Shown piece after piece: positions 9,307 through 17,209 of a stretch of 64,000 nucleotides of DNA. Where the stretch lies: NCBI GenBank assembly GCA_903882875.1, contig CAIRYQ010000032.1, positions 62,001-126,000 of the forward strand, given 5' to 3'. Within the stretch, counting starts at the first letter, position 1, and each line of letters starts with the position of its first letter. A program made the translations under genes and the position numbers. Source of the stretch: an uncultured Spartobacteria bacterium. GTDB taxonomy: Bacteria; Verrucomicrobiota; Verrucomicrobiia; Chthoniobacterales; Chthoniobacteraceae. Under the pieces are notes generated by a model that saw only the letters and a program-made list of their open reading frames with translations, ran no database searches and was not told the origin of the DNA.

Positions 9307-10869
9307 CTACTTCCGCCCGAGTTTGAACTCAAAGCTGTCCACCAGCGCGAGCCAGCTTGCCTCGATCACATTGTCGCTCGCGCCCACGGTGCCCCAGGTG
9401 TCCTCGCCGTCCGTGCTCGTGATGAGCACGCGCGTGCGCGCACCGGTGCCGGCCTGGCCGTTGATGATCCGCACCTTGTAGTCCTCGAGCTGGATGCCCG
9501 CGATCTTCGGGAAAAATGGCGCGAGCGCCTTGCGCAGCGCGGCGTCCAGCGCGTTCACCGGGCCGTCGCCCTCGGCGACCACGTATGCGTCCTCATTTTT
9601 CACGCGCAGCTTCACCGTCGCCTCGCACTTGTCCCACGAGCCGTCCGCCGTGCGGCGGAACGACACATGGTACTCGCGCAATTCAAAGAGCGGCTTGTGC
9701 TTTCCGAGAGCCTTGCGGATGAGCAGCTCGAAGCTCCCCTCGGCGGCCTCGAATTCGTAGCCTTCATTTTCCAGCCGCTTCACGCTCGCGAGGATCTCCT
9801 TCACCTCCGGCGCGCCCTTTTCAAAAGTGAAGCCCAGCGCCTCGGCACGCATCAGCACATTGCTCTGGCCGCTGAGCTCGCTCACGACGATCGTGCGATG
9901 GCTGCCGACCAGCGCGGGATCCACATGCTCGTAAGTGCGCGTCAATTTTTGCACCGCGTTCACATGCGTGCCGCCCTTGTGCGTGAACGCCGCGCCACCG
10001 ACGTACGGCGCACGGATGTTCGGTACGACGTTCGCGAGTTCCGCGACGAAGTGCGAGAGGTCGCGCAAATTCTCCAGCTTCGGCACGACCTCGCGGCCCA
10101 TCTTGAGCTGCAGCGTCGGGATCACGCTCACGAGATCGCAGTTCCCCACGCGCTCGCCGTAGCCGTTGATCGTCCCCTGCACCTGCACCGCTCCGGCGCG
10201 CACCGCCGCGAGCGCATTTGCCACGCCCACGCCCGAGTCATTGTGCGTGTGGATGCCCACCGGCTTGCCGAGCCGCGCGATCACGCGCGCCGTCATGTCC
10301 GCGACCTCGTCCGGCAGCGAACCGCCGTTCGTGTCGCACAGCACGATGAGATCCGCGCCGCCGTCCACCGCCGCTTCAAGCGTCAGCAGCGCGTGCTCCC
10401 AGTCGTCCTTCGCTCCGTCGAAAAAATGCTCCGCGTCGTAGATCACCTCGCGGTCGCGCTTTTTCAAGAACGCCACCGTGTCGCGGATCATGCGCCGGTT
10501 CTCATCCGCCGAAACACGCAGCACATGCTCGACGTGCAGCGCCCAGCTCTTGCCGAAAATCGTCACTGCCGGCGTTTCCGCATCGAGCAGCGTCTTTACC
10601 TGCGCGTCCTTCGCCACGGGCGTGTTTTTTGCGCGCGTCATCCCGAACGCCGTGATCTTCGCTTGCTTCCACTTTTGCTTCGCCGCCTCGCGGAAAAACT
10701 CGATGTCCTTCGGGTTGCTCCCCGGCCAGCCGCCCTCGATGTAATCAATTCCAAACGCATCCAGCTTTTCAGCCACGCGGATCTTGTCCACGACCGAGAA
10801 CGAAATCCCCGTGCCCTGCGTGCCATCGCGGAGCGTCGTGTCGTAGAGCGTGAAGCCTTTGGTTTTCAT
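9307..10869 (-). CDS. cimA: (R)-citramalate synthase CimA
   Basis: This 520-residue enzyme of the HMGL/LeuA superfamily condenses pyruvate and acetyl-CoA to citramalate, the threonine-independent entry to isoleucine synthesis. The TIM-barrel part shows YDTTLRDGTQGTG at the N-terminus, IHTHNDSGVGVANAL and NGYGERVGNCDL. The C-terminal LeuA-type allosteric dimer domain (about residues 380-520) carries the DYKVRIING and RVLITSTDGE strands. The length and the GIDYIEGGWPGSNPKD segment favour CimA over 2-isopropylmalate or homocitrate synthase. I chose ATG 10869; an in-frame GTG lies at 10884. It is probably transcribed alone, with 113 bases separating it from bamA. Confidence 0.9.
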   Translation of the reverse strand: MKTKGFTLYDTTLRDGTQGTGISFSVVDKIRVAEKLDAFGIDYIEGGWPGSNPKDIEFFREAAKQKWKQAKITAFGMTRAKNTPVAKDAQVKTLLDAETPAVTIFGKSWALHVEHVLRVSADENRRMIRDTVAFLKKRDREVIYDAEHFFDGAKDDWEHALLTLEAAVDGGADLIVLCDTNGGSLPDEVADMTARVIARLGKPVGIHTHNDSGVGVANALAAVRAGAVQVQGTINGYGERVGNCDLVSVIPTLQLKMGREVVPKLENLRDLSHFVAELANVVPNIRAPYVGGAAFTHKGGTHVNAVQKLTRTYEHVDPALVGSHRTIVVSELSGQSNVLMRAEALGFTFEKGAPEVKEILASVKRLENEGYEFEAAEGSFELLIRKALGKHKPLFELREYHVSFRRTADGSWDKCEATVKLRVKNEDAYVVAEGDGPVNALDAALRKALAPFFPKIAGIQLEDYKVRIINGQAGTGARTRVLITSTDGEDTWGTVGASDNVIEASWLALVDSFEFKLGRK

Positions 10870-11080
10870 AAAAAGGGCGCGCACGCTAAGTCACATGCCC
10901 GTGCGCGTCAACCGCACGCCCGGATGGGCAGTGTCCTGTCGTGAAACTTTTGCATTGAGCGCCGGGAGTTGAAGCGCCGTTGCACGCGCGTTTCAGATCA
11001 CGAAAAGCGCTGCGCCACCACCGCGCCGCTGCGCGGAACCGAACGTCTCACATCAAACCCTCAATGAGTACCGGGGCCGA

Positions 11081-11467
11081 CTACGGGCGGATGAAGTACC
11101 GCCCAGTCGTCGGATCCTCGACCACGGCACCGTGCGGGATGCCCGCGACATTGATCAGAGTGTGCGGAGGATACGGGCTCTCCACGACCCCGTGGTCCAC
11201 CCGTCGCCCGTAGGGAAGCTGCCGGCCCTCGTAATATCCGCGATCGTCCGCATGGCCGATGATATGCCCGATGATCGCCCCGTTTGCCGCACCCAAGATC
11301 GCACCTGCGGCGATGTTCCGGCCTCTGCCGCCACCGAGCGCAGCGCCGAGTGCGGCACCCGCGCCAGCGCCCACGAGCGCGCCCGTGCCAGCGGGGGATT
11401 GGCAGGAAGTCAGCGCGAGAACCGGGGTCAGGACGAGGGACGTGAGGAAGATGCGTTTGGAATTCAT
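11081..11467 (-). CDS. glycine-zipper lipoprotein
   Basis: The 128-residue product starts at the ATG at 11467, giving a lipoprotein signal with lipobox ALTSC. Residues about 28-70 are a Gly/Ala-rich glycine zipper (GAGAGAALGAALGGGRGRN then GANGAIIGHIIGHA), the pattern of YMGG/OmpA-type lipoproteins. The remainder is polar and ends with a small folded segment (VAGIPHGAVVEDPTTGRYF). Such proteins are outer-membrane anchored and often stress-related; the exact role is unknown. It appears monocistronic. Confidence 0.75.
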   Translation of the reverse strand: MNSKRIFLTSLVLTPVLALTSCQSPAGTGALVGAGAGAALGAALGGGRGRNIAAGAILGAANGAIIGHIIGHADDRGYYEGRQLPYGRRVDHGVVESPYPPHTLINVAGIPHGAVVEDPTTGRYFIRP

Positions 11468-11786
11468 AGGAGAGACACCCTGATTAGCCCGCCGTGCATT
11501 TTTTGCAAGGTTGAAAGGGCCGTCACGGACAAACTCGCGCATCGGAAAATACCTCGCCCCGCGGATCGTAGGGCAGGTTCTCGATGGTGAGTCGCGTCGC
11601 GGTGATCGCCGCTGTCTTCGCGACCTGCGCGGGGCTCGAGTGTTTGCCGGGTCGTCAGATGAGCATATTTTCCAAAGTCATCTTCGCACGTTTTTCGTCT
11701 CGAGAAGCACGGCCGCGAATGGCCGTTTGCAGCGGAACATTTTCGTCGTGGGCCGTGTCGTGTCGCGCAAGAGGATGGGTTTGTCT
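11468..11786. other. 319-base intergenic stretch without a convincing gene
   Basis: This holds the upstream region of the minus-strand glycine-zipper lipoprotein and the downstream end of the minus-strand nupC-like gene. A start-less 44-codon minus-strand frame at 11523-11654 reads like coding sequence near its end (LTIENLPYDPRGEVFSD) and may be a gene remnant. A 6-bp perfect stem (ACGGCC/GGCCGT) lies at 11709-11726 without a T-tract. I see no RNA gene. Confidence 0.5.
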
Positions 11787-13043
11787 TCAGATCAAGATCC
11801 CCACGATCGTCGTCATCACATAGCACGCGAGCAGGCCGCTGAACATCGCGCGCAGGCCGAGCTTCGCGAGGTCGCCGCGGCGCTCCGGGCAAAGCGCGCC
11901 GATGCCGCCGATCTGGATCGCGATGCTCGCGAAATTCGCGAAGCCGCACAGCGCGTAGCTCGCAAGGATGATCGAGCGCGGGTGCAGCGCGCCGGGATGC
12001 GCCTGGATGTGGTTTGAGAGATCAATGTAGGCCACAAATTCATTCAGCACGACGCGCTCGCCGAGGATCTGGCCGATGAAGCCGCAGTCCTTCGCGGGCA
12101 CGCCGAGCAGCCACGCGAAGGGCGCGTTCAGCCAGCCGAAGAATTGCTGGAGCGTCACCGGCTCGTGCATTCCGAGCGCGTGCTGCGGCCACGAGACGAG
12201 CGCATTCAGCAGCGCCACGACCGCGACGAATGCAAGCAGCATCCCGATGACGTTGATGGCGAGCATCACACCCTCGCTCGCGCCGGTGCAGAGCGCGTCA
12301 ATCGAATTCACCGCCGTGCGCTTCACCGCGAAGTGATGGCGCTCGCCGGTCTCGCTCTTTTCCGTCTCGGGAAACATGACCTTCGCCATGAGCAACCCCG
12401 CGGGCGCGCCGAGCACGGATGCGGTGACGATGTGGCCCGCGCTCAACGCGGGCAGCCCCGCGTACACGACCATCACGCCGGTCGCGATCGTCGAGAAGCC
12501 GGTGACCATGAGCGCCATGATCTCGCTCTGCGTCATCTTCGGGAGGTAGGGCTTGATGAGCAGCGCTGCCTCCGTCTGGCCGAGGAAAATATTGCTCGCA
12601 CCGGCGAGGCTTTCGCTGCCGCTGGTGCGCATCGTGCGCATCATCACCCACGCCATGCCGGCGACGATTTTCTGCAGCACGCCCCAGTGGTAGAGCAGTG
12701 CGGAGAGCGCGGAGATGAGGATGATCGTCGCGGCGATGAGGATGGCGAAGACGCCCGCGCCTTTGCCGAAAGTAGCGCCCAGCTTGGCGCTGTCGGCGAG
12801 CGGGCCGAAGACCATCTTCGCGCCTTCGAGGGCGTGGACATTGAGCTGGTCCACCGCGCCCTGCGCCTTTTCAAAAATGCCCGCGCCCATCCGCGTGTGC
12901 AGGATGAACAGCGCAAACGCGAACTGCAGCCCGAGCCCCCACAGCACCGTGCGCCACGGGAAGCGGCGCCGGTTGTTCGAGAGCAGCCATCCGAGCGCGA
13001 TGAACGCGGCCAGCCCGAGAAGGGAAATCAGTTTTGGGAACAT
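11787..13043 (-). CDS. NupC/CNT-family nucleoside transporter
   Basis: The 418-residue protein is strongly hydrophobic, with about ten membrane segments, and matches concentrative nucleoside transporters. It has the N-terminal FIALGWLLSNNRRRFPWRTVLWGLG segment and the signature GASNIFLGQTEAALLIKPYL, followed by MALMVTGFSTIATGVM. The EFVAYIDLS and SYALCGFANFASI helices near the C-terminus carry the substrate-binding motifs of the family. It should import nucleosides with H+ or Na+ across the inner membrane. It has no operon partner and diverges from the gene at 13137. Confidence 0.88.
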   Translation of the reverse strand: MFPKLISLLGLAAFIALGWLLSNNRRRFPWRTVLWGLGLQFAFALFILHTRMGAGIFEKAQGAVDQLNVHALEGAKMVFGPLADSAKLGATFGKGAGVFAILIAATIILISALSALLYHWGVLQKIVAGMAWVMMRTMRTSGSESLAGASNIFLGQTEAALLIKPYLPKMTQSEIMALMVTGFSTIATGVMVVYAGLPALSAGHIVTASVLGAPAGLLMAKVMFPETEKSETGERHHFAVKRTAVNSIDALCTGASEGVMLAINVIGMLLAFVAVVALLNALVSWPQHALGMHEPVTLQQFFGWLNAPFAWLLGVPAKDCGFIGQILGERVVLNEFVAYIDLSNHIQAHPGALHPRSIILASYALCGFANFASIAIQIGGIGALCPERRGDLAKLGLRAMFSGLLACYVMTTIVGILI

Positions 13044-13136
13044 GCGCGCGGAGAATGTGCGGCGGCGCGGCGGTTACAATCCCTGACACGCCCAAGTGCT
13101 GCTTGCACGGCGGCTTCAATCCGCGCACCGTGCGCA

Positions 13137-13799
13137 ATGCTCCAAGGTCCCGATATCGTCCTCGCCTGCCCGCATTGCCAGTCGCTTGCGCGCCTTTTCA
13201 CCGTCGCGAATCCCGATCCCTCGGGCGCGGTCTCGTGGTCGGACGGCTACCAGGAAATGCCGCTGACTCCCGCGCAGCCGAACATTTCGCGCTGTCGGAA
13301 TTGCGGGAAGCTCATGTGGGTCGCCGAGTGCGCGCCGGTGGGGATGATTGATGACAACCAGCCGTCGCCCGAGCACGAGGAGTGGAAGAAGCTGCCCTAC
13401 GTCGAGCCCGTCGAGGAGAAGGACTACCTCGAAGCACTGAAGGAAGGCATGGCCGTGGAACCCGAACGCGAAACCGAACTGCGCGTCTTCGCGTGGTGGC
13501 GCGCGAACGACAGGCACCGCCGCAACGAGGGGCCGGGCCGCTATCCGCAAGCGCCCGAGTCGGTGGAAAATCTCGAGCGCCTCGTGGAACTGCTGAAGGA
13601 CGGCGAGCACGAGTTCGTGCTCTTCCGCGCCGAGGCGCTGCGGCAGCTCGGCCGTTTCGACGAAGCGCAGGAAATGCTCCACGGCATCTGCAGCGACTAC
13701 GCCATCGCACGCGAGAGGCTCGCCGAACTGATCGAGAAAAAATCACGCGACGTGGAAGTGCTCTTCGCCGAACCCCAGATGTCCGAAGCCCAGGCATGA
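13137..13799 (+). CDS. zinc-ribbon protein of unknown function, coupled to sufT
   Basis: The 220-residue protein opens with two CxxC pairs about 40 residues apart (LACPHCQSL and SRCRNCGKL), which form a probable zinc ribbon. The rest is charged and helical; residues about 150-200 look like a TPR-like hairpin (FVLFRAEALRQLGRFDEAQEM). There is no signal peptide or membrane segment, so it is cytoplasmic. Its TGA overlaps the ATG of the downstream sufT gene (ATGA at 13796-13799), a sign of translational coupling. The function is not recognised; a link to Fe-S assembly is inferred only from the overlap. Confidence 0.75.
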   Translation: MLQGPDIVLACPHCQSLARLFTVANPDPSGAVSWSDGYQEMPLTPAQPNISRCRNCGKLMWVAECAPVGMIDDNQPSPEHEEWKKLPYVEPVEEKDYLEALKEGMAVEPERETELRVFAWWRANDRHRRNEGPGRYPQAPESVENLERLVELLKDGEHEFVLFRAEALRQLGRFDEAQEMLHGICSDYAIARERLAELIEKKSRDVEVLFAEPQMSEAQA

Positions 13800-14338
13800 G
13801 CGGCGACGGCTACACCGCGCTCTCGCGCGAAATCACCGCGGTCAAAATCCCCGAGGGCACGGAGCGTGTGCTGCCCGCCGGGACGAATGTCGTCATCACG
13901 CAGGAACTCGGCGGCACTTTCACCGTCATGGCGCCGGACTTCGGCGGACTTTTCCGAATCCAAGGCCGTGATGCGGATGCGATCGGACGCGAAATCGTCG
14001 AGCATGGGGTGACGGATGGCGTGTTTGAAATCGAACAGGTGTGGGCGCAGCTCCGCCAGTGCTACGACCCGGAAATCCCCGTGAACATCGTGGACCTCGG
14101 GCTGATCTACGACGTGGATGTCGCCGACGACGAATCCGGCAAAGGCAAGCGCATCGCCGTGAAGATGACGCTCACCGCGCCCGGCTGCGGCATGGGCCCG
14201 ACAATCGCAGCGGACGCGCGCCAGCGCATCATCACCCTTCCCGGCGTTGCGGAGGCCGACGTGATGGTCGTGTGGGATCCGCCGTGGGCACCGACGATGA
14301 TCTCGGCCGCCGGGAAAGAGAAGCTGGGGATGGAGTGA
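13796..14338 (+). CDS. sufT: Fe-S cluster assembly factor SufT (MIP18/DUF59 family)
   Basis: The 180-residue protein has the size and layout of SufT: an N-terminal about 90-residue extension (LPAGTNVVITQELGGTFTV), then a MIP18/DUF59 domain with CYDPEIPVNIVDLGLIYDV, TAPGCGMGP and VVWDPPWAPTMIS. The conserved DPE and the cysteine in PGCGMG are present. SufT supports maturation of Fe-S proteins under high demand. It starts inside the stop codon of the zinc-ribbon gene. No sufBCD genes are adjacent; a NifS-type cysteine desulfurase lies about 44 kb away at 58186. A strong hairpin follows its stop. Confidence 0.9.
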   Translation: MSGDGYTALSREITAVKIPEGTERVLPAGTNVVITQELGGTFTVMAPDFGGLFRIQGRDADAIGREIVEHGVTDGVFEIEQVWAQLRQCYDPEIPVNIVDLGLIYDVDVADDESGKGKRIAVKMTLTAPGCGMGPTIAADARQRIITLPGVAEADVMVVWDPPWAPTMISAAGKEKLGME

Positions 14339-14342
14339 CCCG

Positions 14343-14369
14343 CCATTCCGGCAAGCCGGGATGGTGTTT
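14343..14369 (+). terminator. probable terminator after sufT
   Basis: A 10-bp stem (CCATTCCGGC at 14343-14352 and GCCGGGATGG at 14355-14364, one G-T wobble) with a very tight loop lies 5 bases after the sufT stop and is followed by a short T-rich run. Its position right after the operon supports it; the weak T-tract is the main doubt. Confidence 0.5.
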
Positions 14370-14471
14370 CGCCACATCAGGGGGCGACGGAGAAATCCCG
14401 CGGGAAATTTTCCGTGCGCTGGCGGGCGAAGATTGTCGAGGGCGTGCGGTTTTGCTCTAGGATCCACAGGC

Positions 14472-15758
14472 ATGAAATCCGCCGTTCCTCCGCAATCCAT
14501 CACGACCCACACGCGGCGAGATTTCCTGATCAAGTCCGCGGCTCTCGCCGGTGCCGCGCTCCCGCTGGGCCAGTTTGCGCACGGCGCGCCGGATGCGCCG
14601 CGCAAGGGCGGGCGGATCGCGATGATCAATTCCGAGTACCGTTTCAAGTCGCACGCCTACCACTTCGGGCGGCGTTTCATGGAGGGATACGAGCGCGAGG
14701 GATTTCACCATCAGCCTTCGCAGTCGGTCGTGCGGATGTTCAACGACAAGCATCCTGCGAGCGATCTGAGTGCGGCCGACGCGAAGCGGTTTCACTTTGA
14801 ACAATGCGGCTCGGTCGCCGATGCGCTCGGCGGAAAGGGCAAGGTGGACGTGGATGCGGTGCTGCTCGTGATCGAGCACGGCGACTATCCGGCAAACGAG
14901 TTCGGACAGATCCTGTATCCGCGGCACGAGAAGTTCATGGAGATCGTCGCGGTGTTCGAGGCTGCGGGCCGCGCGGTGCCGGTGTTTGTGGACAAGGCGC
15001 TGTCGTATGATCATCGCAAGGCGAAGGAGATGGTGGAGACCGCCCGCCGGATGAAATTCGGCCTCATGGCGGGTTCGTCGCTGCCGGTGACATGGCGCAG
15101 GCCGGAACTCGAGCTGCCGCTCGGCACATCGATCAAGGAAGGGCTCGTCGCGTTCGGTTACGATCGCTCGTTGTCGGAGGTGTATTTTTTCCACGCGCTC
15201 GAAACGCTCCAGTGCATGATGGAGCGGCGCACCGGCGGCGAGACGGGCGTGCGCCGCGTGACGATGCTGACGGGCGATGATGTGTGGAAGGCGGGCGACG
15301 AGGGCCGCTGGTCATGGGCATTGCTCGATGCCGCGCTCGGGCGGAATCCGAGCACGAACACCGGCACGGCGCGCGAGAACGTGACCGCGCCGGAAGCGAT
15401 CCTCGTCGAATACGCGGATGGCACGCGCGGCGCGGCGCTGAATCTCGTGGAGCAAGTGGTGGACTTCACATTCGCCGGACGAATCGAGGGGCGCGATGCG
15501 CCGGTGAGCACGCTCTTCGAGCTGCCGGGCATCGGGCGCTTCTTCGACACGCTCGTGTGGAATCTCGAAAAATTTCTCGCATCGGGACAGCCGCCGTACC
15601 CGGTCGAGCGCACGTTGCTGACGAGCACGATGCTCGACTTCGCAGTCCATTCGCGGAAGGCGAAGGGCGCTCCGCAGGTGAGCGAATTTCTCGACGTGCG
15701 ATACCAGGCTCCGGCGGACAGCGGCTACGTGCGCGGACGGATCACGCGCGATCCGTGA
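14472..15758 (+). CDS. Tat-exported protein of unknown function
   Basis: The 428-residue protein begins with a twin-arginine signal (TRRDFLIKSAALAGAALPLG), so it is exported folded, often a sign of a bound cofactor. The mature part has alternating strands and helices (KGGRIAMINSEYRFKSHAY, then VDVDAVLLVIEHGDYP, VPVFVDKALSYDH). This resembles the nucleotide-binding half of Gfo/Idh/MocA-like oxidoreductases exported in PVC bacteria, but I cannot see a clean GxGxxG. It lies alone on the plus strand and converges with a DUF1501 gene 10 bases away. I would call it an uncharacterised exported protein, possibly an oxidoreductase. Confidence 0.6.
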   Translation: MKSAVPPQSITTHTRRDFLIKSAALAGAALPLGQFAHGAPDAPRKGGRIAMINSEYRFKSHAYHFGRRFMEGYEREGFHHQPSQSVVRMFNDKHPASDLSAADAKRFHFEQCGSVADALGGKGKVDVDAVLLVIEHGDYPANEFGQILYPRHEKFMEIVAVFEAAGRAVPVFVDKALSYDHRKAKEMVETARRMKFGLMAGSSLPVTWRRPELELPLGTSIKEGLVAFGYDRSLSEVYFFHALETLQCMMERRTGGETGVRRVTMLTGDDVWKAGDEGRWSWALLDAALGRNPSTNTGTARENVTAPEAILVEYADGTRGAALNLVEQVVDFTFAGRIEGRDAPVSTLFELPGIGRFFDTLVWNLEKFLASGQPPYPVERTLLTSTMLDFAVHSRKAKGAPQVSEFLDVRYQAPADSGYVRGRITRDP

Positions 15759-15768
15759 TGCTGCTTGC

Positions 15769-17199
15769 TCACGCGAGCATCTTGCGGATCACATTTCCAT
15801 GCACGTCGGTGAGACGGAAGTCTCGGCCTTGGAAACGGAATGTGAGCTTTGTGTGATCGAGGCCGAGCAGGTGCAGGACCGTCGCGTGCAGGTCGTGAAC
15901 GTGCGCGCGATCCTCGACGGCGTTGAAGCCGAGTTCATCCGTCGTGCCGATGCTCTGCCCGCCTTTCACGCCGCCGCCGGCGAACCACATCGTGAACGCG
16001 TCAATGTGATGGTTGCGCCCGGTGAACTCGCGGTTCTCGCCCATCGGCGTGCGTCCGAATTCGCCGCCCCAGATCACGAGCGTGTCCTTGAGCAGGCCGC
16101 GTGATTTGAGATCGCGGATCAGTCCCGCGCATGCCTGATCAATTTCCGCACAACGCTGCGGGAAATCCTTTTCGAGCGTCTCGCCGCTGCCGCCGTGGCT
16201 GTCCCAATTTGTATGGTAGAGCTGCACGAATCGTGTGCCGCGCTCGACGAGCCGGCGCGCGAGGAGGCAGTTGCGCGCGAAGGACGCCTGCTTCGGATCC
16301 ACGCCGTACAGATCGAGCGTCGCCTTGCTCTCGCCGCTGATGTCAATCAGCTCCGGCGCGCTCGACTGCATGCGATAGGCCATCTCGTAGGCGTTGATGC
16401 GCGTCTGGATTTCCGGGTCGCCGGTCTCCACGAGGTGCGCGAGGTTCAGGTCGCGCACGGCATCAATCGTCGAGCGCTGCTTCTCCGCCGTGATGCCGCT
16501 GGGCGATGAAAGATCGAGAATCGCCTCGCCCTGGCCGCGCAGCGATACGCCCTGATACGTCGTGGGCAAAAACCCGCTGGCCCAGTTCACCGCACCGCCA
16601 CGCGGACCGCGCGGGCCGCTCTGCAGCACGACGAAACCCGGCAGGTCGCGCGACTCGCTGCCGAGCCCGTACGTCACCCACGCACCCATGCTCGGACGGC
16701 CAAACTGCCCGCTGCCCGTGTTCATGAAAAGTTTCGCCGGTGCGTGATTGAAAAGTTCCGTCGAGCACGAGGTCACGATGCTGATGTCATCCGCGATGCC
16801 CGCGGTATGCGGCAGCAGATCGCTCACCCACGCGCCAGCCTTGCCGTGTTGCGTGAACTTGCGCCGCGTTCCGAGGAGCTTCACGCCGTGGCTCGAGTTC
16901 ATGAAGGCGAAGCGTTTTCCTTCGAGGTAGCTCTTCGGAATTTCCTGGCCGTTCAGCTCCACGAGCTTCGGCTTGTAGTCGAACAGATCGAGTTGCGACG
17001 GCCCGCCCGCCATGAAAAGGTAGATCACATTTTTCGCACGCGGCGGAAAATGCGGCTTCTGCGGTGCGAGCGGATCGGCGGGCGACGGCGCGGCATGCAG
17101 CGTGCCGTCGTTCAGCAATGATGCCAGCGCGAGCGAGCCGAGGCCCATCGAACACTGACTGAAAAAATGGCGGCGTGTGAGTGACTGCAAAGTATTCAT
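15769..17199 (-). CDS. Tat-exported DUF1501 protein, module 1
   Basis: The 476-residue protein starts at ATG 17199 with a Tat-type leader (TRRHFFSQCSMGLGSLALA). It belongs to DUF1501, a branch of the alkaline phosphatase/sulfatase superfamily abundant in PVC bacteria. Signature segments are KNVIYLFMAGGPSQLDLFD, NWDSHGGSGE, IWGGEFGRTPMG, and GRNHHIDAFTMWFAGGGVKGG. These DUF1501 proteins nearly always pair with a DUF1549/DUF1553 heme protein. That partner ends 10 bases upstream on the same strand, so the two form an operon. The substrate is unknown; sulfated or phosphorylated polysaccharide is a common guess. Confidence 0.88.
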   Translation of the reverse strand: MNTLQSLTRRHFFSQCSMGLGSLALASLLNDGTLHAAPSPADPLAPQKPHFPPRAKNVIYLFMAGGPSQLDLFDYKPKLVELNGQEIPKSYLEGKRFAFMNSSHGVKLLGTRRKFTQHGKAGAWVSDLLPHTAGIADDISIVTSCSTELFNHAPAKLFMNTGSGQFGRPSMGAWVTYGLGSESRDLPGFVVLQSGPRGPRGGAVNWASGFLPTTYQGVSLRGQGEAILDLSSPSGITAEKQRSTIDAVRDLNLAHLVETGDPEIQTRINAYEMAYRMQSSAPELIDISGESKATLDLYGVDPKQASFARNCLLARRLVERGTRFVQLYHTNWDSHGGSGETLEKDFPQRCAEIDQACAGLIRDLKSRGLLKDTLVIWGGEFGRTPMGENREFTGRNHHIDAFTMWFAGGGVKGGQSIGTTDELGFNAVEDRAHVHDLHATVLHLLGLDHTKLTFRFQGRDFRLTDVHGNVIRKMLA

Positions 17200-17209
17200 C
17201 GTCGGGGAA

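Noticed and set aside
11584-11823. 79-codon plus-strand frame with a hydrophobic start
   Set aside because: It overlaps the end of the nucleoside transporter gene and has no recognised family or clear ribosome site; not reported as a gene.
12144-13136. N-terminal extension of the zinc-ribbon gene to 12144
   Set aside because: The extra 331 codons lie opposite the nucleoside transporter and are His/Arg-rich; the zinc-ribbon starts naturally at the ATG at 13137.
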